Below the pieces are notes generated by a model. It saw nothing but the letters and a program-made list of their open reading frames with translations, ran no database searches and was not told the DNA's origin. A stretch of DNA of 62,526 nt, from contig JAKITQ010000014.1 in NCBI GenBank assembly GCA_021647985.1, positions 1 through 62,526 on the forward strand, read 5' to 3'. This stretch comes from Flavobacteriaceae bacterium. Its GTDB lineage: Bacteria; Bacteroidota; Bacteroidia; Flavobacteriales; Flavobacteriaceae. The stretch's first letter is position 1, and each line of letters opens with the position of its first letter. Below are positions 38,322 through 46,828 of this stretch, in pieces. A program made the position numbers and the translations under genes.

Positions 38322-39335
38322 ATGGAAGATATAGCAGTAAAAAAATATACATTTAAAGATTTTTCTAGCGACCAAGAAGTAAGATGGTGTCCAGGTTGTG
38401 ATGATTATGTTATTTTAAGAGCCATGCAAAAGGCACTTCCTGAGATGGGAGTAAAAAAAGAAGATGTCGTTTTTATTTCCGGAATTGGTTGTTCTTCGCG
38501 TTTCCCATATTATATTGATTCGTATGGAATGCATAGTATTCACGGTAGGGCAGCAGCTATTTCAAGTGGTGTTAAATTGGCTAACCCTAATTTAAGCGTT
38601 TGGATGATAACCGGTGATGGAGATAGTCTGGCTATTGGAGGAAATCATTTTATTCATGTGTTACGAAGAAATTTAGACATAAATATCGTTCTTTTTAATA
38701 ACGAAATTTATGGTTTGACTAAAGGGCAATTTTCTCCAACTTCATTAATCGGTCAAAAAACAAAATCTTCTCCTTATGGTAATACACAGCCACCTTTTCA
38801 GCCTGGTGAGTTGGCATTGGGTGCACGTGCAAGATTTTTTGCACGACTGGGAGGTAATAGCCCAAAAGAAATGACAAAATTGTTTATTGAAGCCGAAAAA
38901 TTTAAAGGTACTTCATTGATAGAAATTTTACAAAATTGTCCAATTTTTAATGATGGCTGTTTTAAAGAGGTTACTGATAAAGCGGTAAGAGAAGATAAAC
39001 AAATGTATGTAGAACATGGCAAACCAATGGTTTTTGGTAAAGAACGCAACAAAGGAGTTATATTGAATGGATTAAAATTAGAAATAGTTACTCTTGACGG
39101 AGATAAAATAACGGAACAAGACCTTTTGGTTCACGATGCAAAATGTGAAGACAATACCCTGCACCAAATGTTGGTTAAATTAGTGTATCCTTTGGTTACT
39201 GGAATTATTAGAAGTTATGAAGATGATACCTTTGAAGATAGAGAGCAAATGTTAACAGATGAAGTTCAAAAAAATTCTAAATTCACTAAAGTTGACGATT
39301 TATTTTTTTCAGGAGAAACCTATGAGGTAACATAA
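38322..39335 (+). CDS. korB: 2-oxoacid:ferredoxin oxidoreductase, beta subunit
   Basis: TPP- and [4Fe-4S]-binding subunit, 337 residues. WCPGCDDYVILRAMQ holds the first cluster cysteines, SGIGCSSRFPYYIDSYGMH and HGRAAAISSGVKLANP follow, and the TPP motif runs from TGDGDSLAIGGNHF to NIVLFNNEIYGLTKGQ. ILQNCPIFNDG gives the last cluster cysteine. A typical length of about 340. Paired with korA; a terminator follows at 39351 before nuoA, so korAB and nuo are probably separate units. Confidence 0.95.
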   Translation: MEDIAVKKYTFKDFSSDQEVRWCPGCDDYVILRAMQKALPEMGVKKEDVVFISGIGCSSRFPYYIDSYGMHSIHGRAAAISSGVKLANPNLSVWMITGDGDSLAIGGNHFIHVLRRNLDINIVLFNNEIYGLTKGQFSPTSLIGQKTKSSPYGNTQPPFQPGELALGARARFFARLGGNSPKEMTKLFIEAEKFKGTSLIEILQNCPIFNDGCFKEVTDKAVREDKQMYVEHGKPMVFGKERNKGVILNGLKLEIVTLDGDKITEQDLLVHDAKCEDNTLHQMLVKLVYPLVTGIIRSYEDDTFEDREQMLTDEVQKNSKFTKVDDLFFSGETYEVT

Positions 39336-39350
39336 TGAAGATAATTTTTT

Positions 39351-39380
39351 AAAGGGTGACAATAGTCATCCTTTTTTTTT
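39351..39380 (+). terminator. Terminator after korAB
   Basis: Hairpin AAGGGTGAC-AATA-GTCATCCTT with one G-T pair, followed by a T8 run. Confidence 0.85.
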
Positions 39381-39391
39381 AAAAATAAAAA

Positions 39392-39399
39392 TATTTTTG
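39392..39399 (+). promoter_or_regulatory. -7-like element of the nuo operon
   Basis: TATTTTTG (TAnnTTTG) 23 bases before the nuoA ATG. The expected -33 region falls in the T-run of the korB terminator, so only half of the consensus is met. Confidence 0.4.
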
Positions 39400-39422
39400 A
39401 ATAATATTTAAAGTATATAAAT

Positions 39423-39773
39423 ATGGGCTACGAAGCTATTATAGTTTTTTTTATTGCAGGTGTTTTTTTAGTGGTGTTGGCAAATTTTTTATCTAATTTA
39501 GTTTCACATAAATCGGATAACCCGCAAAAAAGAGAACCTTATGAATGTGGTGTAGAAACTATTGGTCCAACTTGGGTGCAGTTTAAGGTTGGTTACTATT
39601 TGTTTGCTATATTATTTTTGATATTTGATATAGAGATGGTATTTTTAGTGCCTTGGGCTGTAGTTTTTAAAGAAATGGGAACCGTCGCTTTGGTTGAGAT
39701 ATTGATATTTTTATTTATTTTAGGACTGGGATTGTTGTACGCATGGAAAAAAAGAGCATTAAAATGGGAATAG
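39423..39773 (+). CDS. nuoA: NADH-quinone oxidoreductase subunit A
   Basis: Membrane subunit, 116 residues with three helices. [35 protein letters not shown] is the family core (here read as PYECG and the [13 protein letters not shown] helix with its conserved acids). First gene of the complex I operon; nuoB begins inside its end. Confidence 0.96.
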   Translation: MGYEAIIVFFIAGVFLVVLANFLSNLVSHKSDNPQKREPYECGVETIGPTWVQFKVGYYLFAILFLIFDIEMVFLVPWAVVFKEMGTVALVEILIFLFILGLGLLYAWKKRALKWE

Positions 39774-40366
39774 ATAAAACAAGATATTTAAGTCAGGCAG
39801 AACAAGAAGGATATGATCATCCTATATCAAATGATATCCCAGGAAGGGTTATTCCTGCAGGGAATGGAGCAAATATTGTAATTACTTCCTTAGATAAAAT
39901 AATTAACTGGGGTAGATCAAATTCTCTTTGGCCCTTGTATTTTGGTACGAGCTGTTGTGCCATTGAAATGATGCAAACAGGTGCAGCTCGTCATGATTGG
40001 TCGAGATTCGGTTTTGAAGTAGCACGGCCTTCTCCTCGGCAAGCAGATTTAATTATCATTGCGGGAACCATAGTAAATAAAATGGCTCCGGTACTTCGAC
40101 GATTATATGATCAAATGGCAGAACCAAAATACGTTTTGGCTATGGGTGCATGTGCAATTTCTGGAGGACCATTTTATTATAATTCTTATTCGGTAGTAAA
40201 AGGTGCTGATCATGTTATACCGGTAGATGTTTACGTACCAGGTTGTCCACCAAGACCTGAAGCTTTATTAGATGGTATGTTATTATTACAAGATAAAATA
40301 CGAACAGAAAACAGATTAGAAAAAGTCAATCCAATTGATGGGTTTGATACAGGAGATGTTAAATAA
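39764..40366 (+). CDS. nuoB: NADH-quinone oxidoreductase subunit B
   Basis: Carries cluster N2, the last iron-sulfur cluster before quinone. About 200 residues: [20 protein letters not shown] with the tandem cysteines, [26 protein letters not shown], and [16 protein letters not shown] prefer the ATG at 39764 (overlap of 10 bases with nuoA); an in-frame ATG at 39743 would add seven residues and enlarge the overlap. Confidence 0.95.
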   Translation: MGIDKTRYLSQAEQEGYDHPISNDIPGRVIPAGNGANIVITSLDKIINWGRSNSLWPLYFGTSCCAIEMMQTGAARHDWSRFGFEVARPSPRQADLIIIAGTIVNKMAPVLRRLYDQMAEPKYVLAMGACAISGGPFYYNSYSVVKGADHVIPVDVYVPGCPPRPEALLDGMLLLQDKIRTENRLEKVNPIDGFDTGDVK

Positions 40367-40396
40367 AGAAGTATAGGTTTCGGTAAAAATTAAATT

Positions 40397-40858
40397 ATGA
40401 CAAATCAAGAGATTCAAAATGTTATTGAAACATGGAGTGAAAATTTAGAATGCACAGAAGAAGCTTCTCAATATCTAAATGTAACGGTTCCAAAAGAAGA
40501 ACTGTATAACATCTGCAAAAAATTAAAAGATACTGCTGAGTTAGATTTTGATTTTCTTTTTTGCCTTACGGGAATGGATTGGGGTATAGAATTGGGTGTT
40601 ATTTACCACTTAGAATCTATCAATAAAAACCACTGTGTGGTTATTAAAGTAAAAACAGAAGGCAGAGAGAACCCTGTACTTGATTCGGTTTGCGATATAT
40701 GGAGAACAGCTGAATTTCATGAAATGGAAGTTTATGATTTCTTTGGTATTAAGTTTAACAACCACCCAAACTTAAAGAGATTGTTTTTACCACCTGAGTG
40801 GGAAGGGTTTCCTTTGAGAAAAGATTATATAGACGAAGCCAATATGATTATTAAATAA
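40397..40858 (+). CDS. nuoC: NADH-quinone oxidoreductase subunit C
   Basis: 30-kDa-type peripheral subunit, 153 residues. Motifs SVCDIWRTAEFHEMEVYDFFGI and the end HPNLKRLFLPPEWEGFPLRKDY are diagnostic. It is a separate gene, not fused to nuoD as in Bacteroides and enterobacteria. 15 bases before nuoD. Confidence 0.96.
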   Translation: MTNQEIQNVIETWSENLECTEEASQYLNVTVPKEELYNICKKLKDTAELDFDFLFCLTGMDWGIELGVIYHLESINKNHCVVIKVKTEGRENPVLDSVCDIWRTAEFHEMEVYDFFGIKFNNHPNLKRLFLPPEWEGFPLRKDYIDEANMIIK

Positions 40859-40873
40859 TATCATACTCAAAAA

Positions 40874-41992
40874 ATGGAGCAAATAACTAAAGATAGGTTT
40901 AAAACCGAAGAGTATTTTATCAATATGGGTCCGCAACATCCTGCAACACATGGTGTGCTGCGTTTGATTCTAACCATTGATGGTGAAATCATAAAAAATG
41001 TGGAACCCGATTTGGGTTATATACATCGTTCTATAGAGAAAATGTGCGAACGAGATAGCTACCAGCAAATAGTACATTTAACAGATAGAATGGATTATTT
41101 ATCGGCAAATATAAATAATGAAGCGGTTTGTTTGGCGGTTGAAAATGCCTTAGAATTAGAAATTACAGATAGGGTTAAAGTAATAAGAACTATAATTGGT
41201 GAATTAACCAGATTGTCATCACATATGCTTTGGTGGGGTGTTATGGGTATGGATTTGGGTGCATTGACTACCTATTTCTACGCTTTTAGAGACCGTGAAA
41301 TGATCAATGATATTTTTGAAGAAACTTGTGGAGCCCGTTTGACGATGAATTATAATATTCCGGGAGGCTTGATGTTTGATATCCACCCTAATTTTATAAA
41401 ACGAACCAAAGAATTTATTGCCCATTTTAAAACCAAATTACCTGAATATGATAAATTGCTAACGGGTAATGTTATATTTCAAAAAAGAACAAAAGGAATA
41501 GGAGTTTTAAGCAAAGAACAAGCTATTTCTTATGGCGCTACCGGACCTGTTGCTAGAGGTTCTAATTTTGCTAGTGATGTTCGCAAAAGACATACTTATA
41601 GTGCTTATGACCGTGTAGATTTTAAACAGGTCTTAAGAACCGCAGGTGATAATTTGGCGCGTTATGAAGTGAGAATTCAGGAGATGTGGGAATCAATGCA
41701 TATAATTAATCAGTTGATAGATAATATCCCGGAAGGGGAAGTGCAGACCAAAACCAAAGTGGTAATAAAATTACCTAAGGGTGAATATTATCAAAGAGTT
41801 GAAACTGCACGTGGTGAATTAGGAGTATATGTCAATAGTACGGGAACAAAGAGCCCATATAGGTTAAAATTCCGCTCACCAGGGTTTTCAAATTTATCGT
41901 TGTTAAATGATATAACAATTGGAGCAAAAATTGGTGATTTGGTGGCAACCATGGCAACAATAGATATTGTTGTTCCTGATATTGATAGATGA
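40874..41992 (+). CDS. nuoD: NADH-quinone oxidoreductase subunit D
   Basis: 49-kDa subunit lining the quinone pocket, 372 residues. NMGPQHPATHGVLRLIL, DLGYIHRSIEKMCE, DRMDYLSANINNEA and the C-terminal DIVVPDIDR are all present. In the common gene order nuoE, F and G would follow; here a 221-base repeat-rich gap and then nuoH follow instead. Confidence 0.97.
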   Translation: MEQITKDRFKTEEYFINMGPQHPATHGVLRLILTIDGEIIKNVEPDLGYIHRSIEKMCERDSYQQIVHLTDRMDYLSANINNEAVCLAVENALELEITDRVKVIRTIIGELTRLSSHMLWWGVMGMDLGALTTYFYAFRDREMINDIFEETCGARLTMNYNIPGGLMFDIHPNFIKRTKEFIAHFKTKLPEYDKLLTGNVIFQKRTKGIGVLSKEQAISYGATGPVARGSNFASDVRKRHTYSAYDRVDFKQVLRTAGDNLARYEVRIQEMWESMHIINQLIDNIPEGEVQTKTKVVIKLPKGEYYQRVETARGELGVYVNSTGTKSPYRLKFRSPGFSNLSLLNDITIGAKIGDLVATMATIDIVVPDIDR

Positions 41993-42085
41993 ATAAGAAG
42001 GTGAAAGTGGAAAAGAAGAAAGTGGAAAAGAAGTAAGTAGAAAGTAGCAAGTAAAAAGTAGTAATGCGAATCAAGAGTTAAAAAC
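41993..42085 (+). repeat. Purine-rich intergenic tract T2 in the nuoD-nuoH gap
   Basis: Starts right at the nuoD stop. Its first part is a 15-base unit repeated twice (AGTGGAAAAGAAG core). The second part is in 7-base phase: GAAGTAA, GTAGAAA, GTAGCAA, GTAAAAA, GTAGTAA. It occupies the place where nuoEFG are expected. Confidence 0.65.
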
Positions 42086-42213
42086 AAACAAAAAAACAAG
42101 TTAAATTAGTTGAAAAAACAACAGTTTAAACTTGTTTAAGTTATTGACATTCAGTATCTTAATAGTTAATTTCAACGAGATTATTTTGGATACAAACAAC
42201 AAATACAAGTAAT

Positions 42214-43275
42214 ATGAATTTAACATTATCTATTACAAAAACAATACACGATTGGCTCTTTGGAATAATGCCCGAAGGTGTAGCCACTGTTGTTGAATGG
42301 GCCTTAATTGCCACAGTATATTTAACATTTTTTGCTGTAGCTGGATTGCTTTTGGTTTATATGGAGCGAAGAATAGCGGCTTTTTTTCAATTGCGTTTAG
42401 GTCCGAATAGAGTAGGGCCATCAGGTTTATTTCAAACGATAGCCGATGCTTTAAAACTGGTTACCAAAGAATTGACCATAACAGATAAAGCAGATAAATT
42501 TTTATTCAATTTAGCACCTTATTTTGTTATTGTCTCTGCATTGATCATATTGTCTGTAATTCCTTTCTCTGCAGAATTTCAGGCATTTGATATTAATATA
42601 GGCGTGTTTTTTGTGTTGGCAGTTTCTTCTATTGGTGTTATAGGTGTTTTAATTGGCGGATGGGCATCCAATAATAAATATGCTTTAATTGGTGCGATGA
42701 GAAGTGGTTTGCAAACGGTAAGTTATGAATTGTCTGTTGGTTTGTCTATTCTTACTATAATATTGCTTTCGGGTTCTTTACAAATATCAGAAATTATTGA
42801 GGTGCAACGTACAGGTGGGTGGTTTATATTACAAGGTCATATACCGGCTTTTATAGCTTTTGCAATATTTATGATTGCAGGAACAGCAGAAACAAATAGA
42901 GCACCCTTTGATTTGGTAGAAGCCGAATCAGAACTAGGTGCAGGTTTCCATACAGAATATTCGGGAATGAAATTTGCATATTTCTTTTTAGCGGAGTTTA
43001 TCAATATGTTTATCGTAGCAGCAATTGCAGTTACTATATTTTTTGGTGGTCATTTGTCACCTTTCGGAATTACCGAAGCTTTACCATGGTTGGGAGTATT
43101 TTGGTTTCTGTTAAAAGTTTTGGTAATTATCTTTTTAATGATGTGGTTTAGGTGGACTTTCCCTCGATTAAGAGTAGATCAATTATTAACACTGGAATGG
43201 AAATATTTATTGCCAATAAATTTATTTAATATTGTTTTTATGGCCGTAATGGTATGGTTGAATTGGACATTTTAA
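42214..43275 (+). CDS. nuoH: NADH-quinone oxidoreductase subunit H
   Basis: Membrane subunit at the junction with the peripheral arm, forming the quinone entrance. 353 residues, eight or so helices. YMERRIAAFFQLRLGPNRVG, GLFQTIADALKLVTKE, ETNRAPFDLVEAESELGAGF and the C-terminal WFRWTFPRLRVDQLL match the family closely. nuoI follows 13 bases on. Confidence 0.97.
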   Translation: MNLTLSITKTIHDWLFGIMPEGVATVVEWALIATVYLTFFAVAGLLLVYMERRIAAFFQLRLGPNRVGPSGLFQTIADALKLVTKELTITDKADKFLFNLAPYFVIVSALIILSVIPFSAEFQAFDINIGVFFVLAVSSIGVIGVLIGGWASNNKYALIGAMRSGLQTVSYELSVGLSILTIILLSGSLQISEIIEVQRTGGWFILQGHIPAFIAFAIFMIAGTAETNRAPFDLVEAESELGAGFHTEYSGMKFAYFFLAEFINMFIVAAIAVTIFFGGHLSPFGITEALPWLGVFWFLLKVLVIIFLMMWFRWTFPRLRVDQLLTLEWKYLLPINLFNIVFMAVMVWLNWTF

Positions 43276-43288
43276 TTTGTAGAAGAAC

Positions 43289-43765
43289 ATGAGTTATTTT
43301 TCAGATATATATAATGGGGTTAAAACATTACTCATAGGTATGAGCGTTACCGGAAAGTATTTTATAACTGCCCGTAAAACTATAATTACCCAGCAATACC
43401 CTGATAATCGTGATACATTAAAAATGTTTGATCGATTTAGAGGAGAAGTGGTAATGCCACATGATTCAATAAATGAACACAGATGTACGGGTTGTCAAAA
43501 ATGTGAAATAGCATGCCCCAATGGTTCTATAGAAATTATTTGGGATAGAAAAGTAAATCCAGAAACGGGTAAAAAGAAAAAAGAAATAGACAAGCATATA
43601 TACCATTTAGCCATGTGTACCATGTGTGGCTTGTGTATAGAAGCCTGCCCGACCGATGCAATAGTATGGGCACAAAATTTTGAAAATTCAGTATTTGATA
43701 GAACAAAATTGACCAAGGTATTGAATAACCCTGGTTCAAAAGTAAAAGCCGGAATAGAAGATTAA
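43289..43765 (+). CDS. nuoI: NADH-quinone oxidoreductase subunit I
   Basis: Ferredoxin-like subunit with clusters N6a and N6b, 158 residues. The two motifs are CTGCQKCEIACP and CTMCGLCIEACP. In complexes without NuoEFG this subunit is next to the electron entry point, so it would be the docking surface for ferredoxin. An extra charged loop (NPETGKKKKEIDKH) lies between the motifs. Overall length is close to normal. Confidence 0.96.
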   Translation: MSYFSDIYNGVKTLLIGMSVTGKYFITARKTIITQQYPDNRDTLKMFDRFRGEVVMPHDSINEHRCTGCQKCEIACPNGSIEIIWDRKVNPETGKKKKEIDKHIYHLAMCTMCGLCIEACPTDAIVWAQNFENSVFDRTKLTKVLNNPGSKVKAGIED

Positions 43766-43769
43766 CACT

Positions 43770-44276
43770 ATGGAAAGAATTATATTTTACATAATAGCCT
43801 TGATTATGATTGTTTTCGCAATCAAATCCGTATCAAGCAGAAATATGTTACGATCAGTGATTTACCTACTTTTTGTATTGATAGGAATAGCCGGGATTTA
43901 TTTTTTAGTGGATTATACATTTTTGGCGGCTGTACAATTGGCGGTCTACGCCGGAGGTGTAATTGTACTGATTATATTCTCAGTTTTATTGGTGCATCAT
44001 ATCGAATTAAAATTAGATGAAGCATCCTTGAAATCAAGAATTTTGGCTATTGCAATGAGTGTATTGGGCATAGGAATTACCTTATATACCATTTGGACCT
44101 ATCCATTTCAAACAGTTGAAAATTATAATAGTATAGAAGTTGCCGATATTGGTAGAGGTTTACTTAGTTATGGTGATGGAGGATTTATTTTACCATTCGA
44201 GGTGATTTCTGTTTTATTAATTGCTGTAATGATTGGAGCTATTGTTATTGCAAAAGGGAAAAGGTTGGAAGAGTGA
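43770..44276 (+). CDS. nuoJ: NADH-quinone oxidoreductase subunit J
   Basis: Hydrophobic subunit with five helices, 168 residues. NMLRSVIYLLFVLIGIAG and FLAAVQLAVYAGGVIVLIIF, containing the pi-bulge helix, identify it. The C-terminal helix ILLIAVMIGAIVIAKGK type is present. 285 bases of repeat-rich DNA separate it from nuoK, unusual for a pair that normally overlaps. Confidence 0.94.
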   Translation: MERIIFYIIALIMIVFAIKSVSSRNMLRSVIYLLFVLIGIAGIYFLVDYTFLAAVQLAVYAGGVIVLIIFSVLLVHHIELKLDEASLKSRILAIAMSVLGIGITLYTIWTYPFQTVENYNSIEVADIGRGLLSYGDGGFILPFEVISVLLIAVMIGAIVIAKGKRLEE

Positions 44277-44540
44277 AGTTAAAGAGTTATGAGTTTTGAG
44301 ATAGGAGTTTTGAGTTGAAAATTGAAAAGTTGGAAAGATGTAAGACTGAAGACAAAGTTTAGATTTATACGTTTTCACGAGCCACGAAGTATGAGTGGCG
44401 TGGTGATCTCTTTGGAGTTTTGAGTTGAAAGTTGAAACCGGTCAAAGCAAATTATGGAAGTTCAAAATCAGAGGTTTAAAGCAAAGAGTCAAAAGCCAAA
44501 AATTTGGAAGGTTTTAAAGTTAAAAGTTATAAAGTATTGG
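44277..44540 (+). repeat. Heptad-phased intergenic tract T3 in the nuoJ-nuoK gap
   Basis: After the nuoJ stop come 7-base units GTTATGA, GTTTTGA, GATAGGA, GTTTTGA, GTTGAAA in phase. A second short run (GTTTTGA, GTTGAAA, GTTGAAA) starts near 44416 after a hairpin. The rest is AG-rich and only loosely periodic. No gene. Confidence 0.65.
44376..44410. repeat. Imperfect hairpin inside tract T3
   Basis: CACGAGCCACGAAGTATG and GAGTGGCGTGGTGATCTC form an imperfect stem around GCCAC/GTGGC. It resembles the short dispersed hairpins (CACGAAG...ATCTC type) I recall from many Bacteroidota genomes. Only one copy is in this window. Confidence 0.45.
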
Positions 44541-44561
44541 AAAATAAAAAATAAATAAAGT

Positions 44562-44879
44562 ATGATACACGGAATTAGCATATACGAAATTTTAACCCTG
44601 TCTACTATAATTTTCTTTATAGGGCTGTATGGTTTTTTAACTCGTAAAAATTTAATAACCATGCTGTTATCAATTGAGTTAATTTTAAATGCTTCGGCGA
44701 TAAATTTTGTTGTGATCAATAAATATTTGTTTCCTGAAAATTTACAAGGTGTTTTTTTTTCCCTCTTTATCGTAGCAATAGCAGCAGCAGAAGCGGCCTT
44801 AGCAATAGCAATAATTATTAACCTGTATAAATTAATCACTTCGGTTGAAGTTGTTGATACTGAAACGATGAGATACTAA
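44562..44879 (+). CDS. nuoK: NADH-quinone oxidoreductase subunit K
   Basis: Small antiporter-like membrane subunit, 105 residues, three helices. IFFIGLYGFLTRKNLITMLLSIELILNA includes the conserved membrane glutamate (in LLSIELILN), and the second acid lies in AEAALAIAIIINLY. nuoL follows 19 bases on. Confidence 0.95.
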   Translation: MIHGISIYEILTLSTIIFFIGLYGFLTRKNLITMLLSIELILNASAINFVVINKYLFPENLQGVFFSLFIVAIAAAEAALAIAIIINLYKLITSVEVVDTETMRY

Positions 44880-44898
44880 AAAATAATAAATACCAGTT

Positions 44899-46821
44899 AT
44901 GGATTTTACTTATACCATTTTAATACCTTTAATTCCGCTGGCGGTTTTCCTGCTTCTGGGAATTAATTATAATAAAATTAAACCGGCAATTTCAGGTTGG
45001 ATAGGTTCTTTGGGATTATTTAGTTCTTTAGCCCTTTCGTACTATACAGCTTATCAATACTTTTTTAAAGTTGGTAAAAATACGGAGGGTGTTTACCAGC
45101 AATTTGTTTTGAAATGGAGGTGGATGAGTTTTACCGATACCCTTCAAATTGATATGGGTGTAATGATAGATCAAATTTCTGTAATGATGTTGATCGTGGT
45201 TTCCACAATTTCATTTATGGTACACCTTTACTCTAGAGGCTATATGAAAGGAGACCCAGGATACACCAAATTTTTTGCTTTTCTATCCTTATTTACCTTC
45301 TCTATGATGGGATTGGTTTTATCAGCTAATTTATTTCAGATATATATTTTTTGGGAATTGGTTGGTGTTTCCTCTTTTTTATTGATAGGGTACTATTATA
45401 CAAAACCTTCCGCTGTAGCAGCAGCAAAAAAAGCATTTATCGTAACTCGTTTTGCTGATTTGGGATTTCTAATTGGAATTTTAATTGTAGGTTATTACTC
45501 GGGTACTTTTGATTTTCAAACCATCAACGCCTTAGATGGGCCAGTGATTGGCAATTGGGCGGCAACTTCATTTATGGGGCTTTCCGTTTTTACCTGGGCA
45601 TTGATGTTAATCTTTATTGGTGGAGCAGGAAAATCGGCAATGTTTCCTTTACATATTTGGCTGCCAGATGCTATGGAAGGTCCAACACCAGTATCGGCTT
45701 TGATTCACGCAGCAACAATGGTGGTTGCCGGGGTGTTTTTAGTGGCTCGATTGTTCCCGGTATTTTATTTTGTTGAGGATGGTTATGCCTTAAATTTAGT
45801 GGCTTGGGTTGGCGCAATATCATCATTAATTGCGGCGATAATTGCTTTAACTCAAAATGATATAAAACGAGTTTTGGCATTTTCAACCATGTCACAAATT
45901 GGTTATATGATGCTTGCTCTAGGTGTTTCGAAATATGAAGGACACGCAGGTTTAGGATATATGGCGTCTATGTTTCACTTATTTACACATGCCATGTTCA
46001 AAGCCTTATTATTTTTAGGTGCCGGATCAATTATTCATGCTGTACATAGTAATTTCTTAAAAGATATGGGTGGTTTACGAAAATACATGCCTATAACACA
46101 TATTACTTTTTTAATTGCAGCTTTGTCTATTTCAGGATTTCCCGGTTTTGCAGGCTTCTTTAGTAAAGATGAAATATTAGCAGCAGCCTTTGAACAAAAC
46201 AAAATTATATACATTATCACTGTAATTGTTGCTGGCTTAACGGCTTTTTATATGTTTAGGTTGTATTTCGGAATTTTTTGGGGAAAAGATAAAAAATATG
46301 AACATACACCACATGAGTCACCTTGGTCTATGACATTTCCTTTGTTGTTCTTAGCGTTTATGAGTATTGCCGCAGGATACATCCACTTTAGTGAATATAT
46401 ATCAGCAGATAATAAACCATTTGAAGCACATTTAAATTATTCTTTAGCAGCTATTGCAGTTACTGTAGGGCTTTTAGGAATATTATTGGCATATATATTT
46501 TATAAAAAGCCAAGTAGTTTTCCAGATAAAATATCTAAATCTTTTGGCAATATTTACAAATGGTCTTACCATAAATTTTATATGGATGAAGTTTATTTAT
46601 TTATAACAAAAGAAATTATTTTTAAAAGAATATCAACACCATTCGCTTGGTTTGACAGGCATATAGTTGATGGAACTATGAACCTAATTGGTAATTCTAC
46701 GGTTGCAACTTCTAAAACAATTAAAGGTTTACAATCGGGAAAAGTGCAAGATTATGCTTTTGCATTTATTGCCGGTGCAGTGATTTTAGCAATGATTTTT
46801 ATTTATAACTGGATTATTTAA
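44899..46821 (+). CDS. nuoL: NADH-quinone oxidoreductase subunit L
   Basis: Largest proton-pumping antiporter-like subunit, 640 residues. IYIFWELVGVSSFLLIGYYY with the conserved glutamate, SAMFPLHIWLPDAMEGPTPV with its lysine/histidine neighbours, HAATMVVAGVFLVARL, and FSTMSQIGYMMLALG are typical. The C-terminal lateral helix region (YKWSYHKFYMDEVYLF) and last helix are present, so it is full length. nuoM follows 7 bases on. Confidence 0.97.
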   Translation: MDFTYTILIPLIPLAVFLLLGINYNKIKPAISGWIGSLGLFSSLALSYYTAYQYFFKVGKNTEGVYQQFVLKWRWMSFTDTLQIDMGVMIDQISVMMLIVVSTISFMVHLYSRGYMKGDPGYTKFFAFLSLFTFSMMGLVLSANLFQIYIFWELVGVSSFLLIGYYYTKPSAVAAAKKAFIVTRFADLGFLIGILIVGYYSGTFDFQTINALDGPVIGNWAATSFMGLSVFTWALMLIFIGGAGKSAMFPLHIWLPDAMEGPTPVSALIHAATMVVAGVFLVARLFPVFYFVEDGYALNLVAWVGAISSLIAAIIALTQNDIKRVLAFSTMSQIGYMMLALGVSKYEGHAGLGYMASMFHLFTHAMFKALLFLGAGSIIHAVHSNFLKDMGGLRKYMPITHITFLIAALSISGFPGFAGFFSKDEILAAAFEQNKIIYIITVIVAGLTAFYMFRLYFGIFWGKDKKYEHTPHESPWSMTFPLLFLAFMSIAAGYIHFSEYISADNKPFEAHLNYSLAAIAVTVGLLGILLAYIFYKKPSSFPDKISKSFGNIYKWSYHKFYMDEVYLFITKEIIFKRISTPFAWFDRHIVDGTMNLIGNSTVATSKTIKGLQSGKVQDYAFAFIAGAVILAMIFIYNWII

Positions 46822-46828
46822 CACAGCA

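Noticed and set aside
41990..42036. Tiny frame starting in the nuoD stop (MNKKVK...)
   Set aside because: Only about 15 codons, made of the purine-rich repeat; no support as a gene.
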